Assembly (NCBI GenBank): GCA_964291375.2
Contig: OZ219809.1
Span: 2,455,145-2,519,144, forward strand
Direction: 5' to 3'
DNA: 64,000 bases
From: 3107 sp001483205
GTDB taxonomy: Bacteria > Pseudomonadota > Alphaproteobacteria > Rhodobacterales > Rhodobacteraceae
Positions 62,347-64,000 of this stretch are shown piece by piece (positions within the stretch are counted from its first letter, which is position 1; the number at the start of each line of letters is the position of its first letter). Below the pieces are notes generated by a model. The model saw only the letters and a list, made by a program, of their open reading frames with translations, made no database searches and was not told where the DNA came from. The translations under genes were made by a program, and so were the position numbers.

Positions 62347-64000
62347 TCACTCCGCCGCCACCGCATTCCCGTCCGCCAGCTCAACGATGTCAGACATGAT
62401 CCGGTTCAGCTCAAAATCCTTCGGCGTGTAAACCCTGGCCACGCCCATGGCACACAGCCGCGCGGCATCCTCGCCGGGAATGATCCCGCCTGCGACCACG
62501 GGAACATGGCCCAGCCCCTCGGCGCGCAACCGCTCCATCACCTCGGCGATCAGCGGGATGTGAGACCCGGACAGAACCGAAAGCCCGATCACATGCGCTG
62601 CCCTCCCCCCTTGCCGCCGCCACGATTTCCTCCGGCGTCAGGCGGATACCGTCATAGGTGATGCTCATCCCGCAGTCCCGCGCCCGCGCCGCAATCTGCT
62701 CAGCCCCGTTGGAATGGCCGTCAAGCCCCGGCTTGCCGATCAGGAATTTCAGCCGCCGCCCCAGACGATCACTGACCGCATCAACCCGGGCGCGAATCTC
62801 ATCAAGCCCTTCGGTGCGGTTAGAGGGGGCCACTGATACGCCCGTGGGGGCGCGATACTGGCCGAACATCCCGCGCACCACATCGCCCCATTCGCCGGTG
62901 GTCGCCCCGGCGCGGGCGGCCCGAATCGACGCAGGCATGATATTCTCGCCCGTTCGCGCGGCGGCGCGCACCGCGGCAAGCGCGACCTCGACGGCACGGG
63001 CGTCGCGCGCCCCTCGCCACGCGTCAAGGCGGGCAATCTGATCGGCCTCGGCGGCCTCATCAACCACCATGAAAGCGCTTTCATCGGCGGTCAGCGGGCT
63101 GTCCGCGCCCTCTGTCCAGCGGTTGACGCCGACAATGGTGGTCTCGCCGTTCTCGATCCGCCGGATGCGCTCGGCATTCGCCTCGACAAGCCGCGCCTTC
63201 ATGTATCCGATGGCCGCCACCGCCCCGCCCATGCCGTCAATCTGGGCCAGCTCTGCCCGCGCCCCCGCTTTCAGCGCCTCAACCCGTCCGGCCACCGCCG
63301 CATTGCCGTCAAACAGGTCTTCATACTCCAGAAGGTCGGTTTCATAGGCCAGGATTTGCTGCATCCGCAGCGACCATTGCTGATCCCACGGGCGTGGCAG
63401 GCCAAGCGCCTCGTTCCAGGCGGGCAACTGCACCGCACGGGCGCGGGCGGTTTTCGAGAGCGTCACCGCCAGCATTTCCAGCAGGATGCGGTAGACGTTG
63501 TTTTCCGGCTGCTGTTCGGTCAGCCCCAGCGAATTGACCTGCACCCCATAGCGGAACCGGCGCAGTTTCGGGTCTTCAATGCCATAGCGTTCGCGGGTGA
63601 TCTCGTCCCACAACTCGACAAAAGCGCGCATCTTGCACATCTCGGTGACGAACCGGATACCGGCATTGACGAAAAAGCTCATCCGCCCGACCATGCCCGG
63701 AAACTGCCCCTCCGGGGCCTTTTGCCGCAAATCGTCGAGCGCGGCGGTGGCGGTGGCCAGCGCAAAGGCCAGTTCCTGCTCCGGTGTCGCGCCAGCCTCC
63801 TGCAAGTGATAGGAACACACATTCATCGGGTTCCATTTCGGCAGGTGCGTGCGCGTATAGGCGGCGACATCGGTGATCATGCGCAGGCTGGGTTCGGGCG
63901 GGCAGATATAGGCCCCGCGGGACAGGTATTCCTTGATGATGTCGTTCTGCACCGTGCCTTGCAGGTTCGCAATCTCCGCGCCCTGTTCCTCTGCCACTGC
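62347..64000 (-). CDS. ecm: Ethylmalonyl-CoA mutase, partial and apparently frameshifted
   Basis: The gene enters from beyond the right edge; about 550 residues are visible. The mutase domain shows TQNDIIKEYLSRGAYI-type sequence, PKWNPMNVCSYHLQEAGATP and GVNRWTEGADSPL. The C-terminal B12 domain has the cobalamin motif GKPGLDGHSNG and, in a second frame (62592-62347), GLSVLSGSHIPLIAEVMERL and RVYTPKDFELNRIM. The frame changes at the G-run 62607-62612 (C6 on the plus strand); five bases instead of six would restore one frame (ARGRAAHVIGLSVL). It rearranges ethylmalonyl-CoA to methylsuccinyl-CoA, the step before Mcd. Either the gene has lost its end domain or the run is miscounted. Confidence 0.9.

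Overview
The window looks like chromosomal DNA of an alphaproteobacterium of the Rhodobacterales (Rhodobacter/Paracoccus/Roseobacter relatives). The evidence is the high-GC core genes, an atpHAGDC F1 operon, the divergent pckA / chvI-chvG-hprK-rapZ-EIIA(Man)-HPr locus, two enzymes of the ethylmalonyl-CoA pathway (mcd, ecm), DUF2794, MidA and UbiK genes, and an SOS box of the alphaproteobacterial GAAC-N7-GAAC (GTTC-N7-GTTC) type in front of uvrA. No genus is claimed.

Bases 1-26.5 kb are an accessory island that ends beside the 3' end of a tRNA-Ser(GGA) gene (26753-26842, minus strand). From left to right it holds: (i) a partial RepB/ParB-like gene; (ii) a tightly coupled five-gene cassette (614-12819) of a WYL regulator of the BrxR/CapW type, a SNF2-like helicase with a C-terminal DUF3883 domain, an unrecognised 555-residue coiled-coil protein, a DUF1156 adenine methyltransferase and a DUF499 P-loop ATPase with a HEPN-like N-terminus; (iii) a mobility module of a 67-residue conserved protein, a DUF2924 protein, a large serine recombinase and a small HTH protein; and (iv) a type I restriction-modification locus (half-size hsdS, hsdM, full hsdS, DUF3800 gene, hsdR, YgjP-like metallopeptidase). 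The cassette resembles BREX and DISARM in its parts but lacks PglZ, BrxL and DrmABC within the window, so it is the best candidate here for a poorly described anti-phage system.

The island shows serial damage. The regulator has a one-base frameshift in a G-run. The helicase is split by a 117-bp-period duplication plus a 14-bp loss. The half-size hsdS carries two back-to-back IS5-family elements, and hsdR carries a third, which is a mosaic of the other two. Both IS interruptions would be repaired exactly by clean excision. As it stands the type I system should methylate but not cut.

From about 26.7 kb onward the window is core chromosome: Fe-S assembly genes, tpiA, two methyltransferases, the F1-ATPase operon, fkbM-sdhADC on the minus strand (no sdhB), galU, the PTS/ChvIG/PckA regulatory and gluconeogenic block, a TauE exporter, mcd, ubiK, lgt-midA-pgeF, a GST, class III alcohol dehydrogenase, DUF2794, uvrA, miaB and a partial ecm. 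The most unusual core feature is atpD, whose reading frame starts at the end of atpG and carries a 95-codon N-terminal extension resembling a recombinase core-binding domain. Many gaps between core genes are filled by several families of mosaic, hairpin-rich repeats that are absent from the island. ecm, like the island regulator, has an apparent one-base frameshift in a G-run, so sequencing error must be considered for both.
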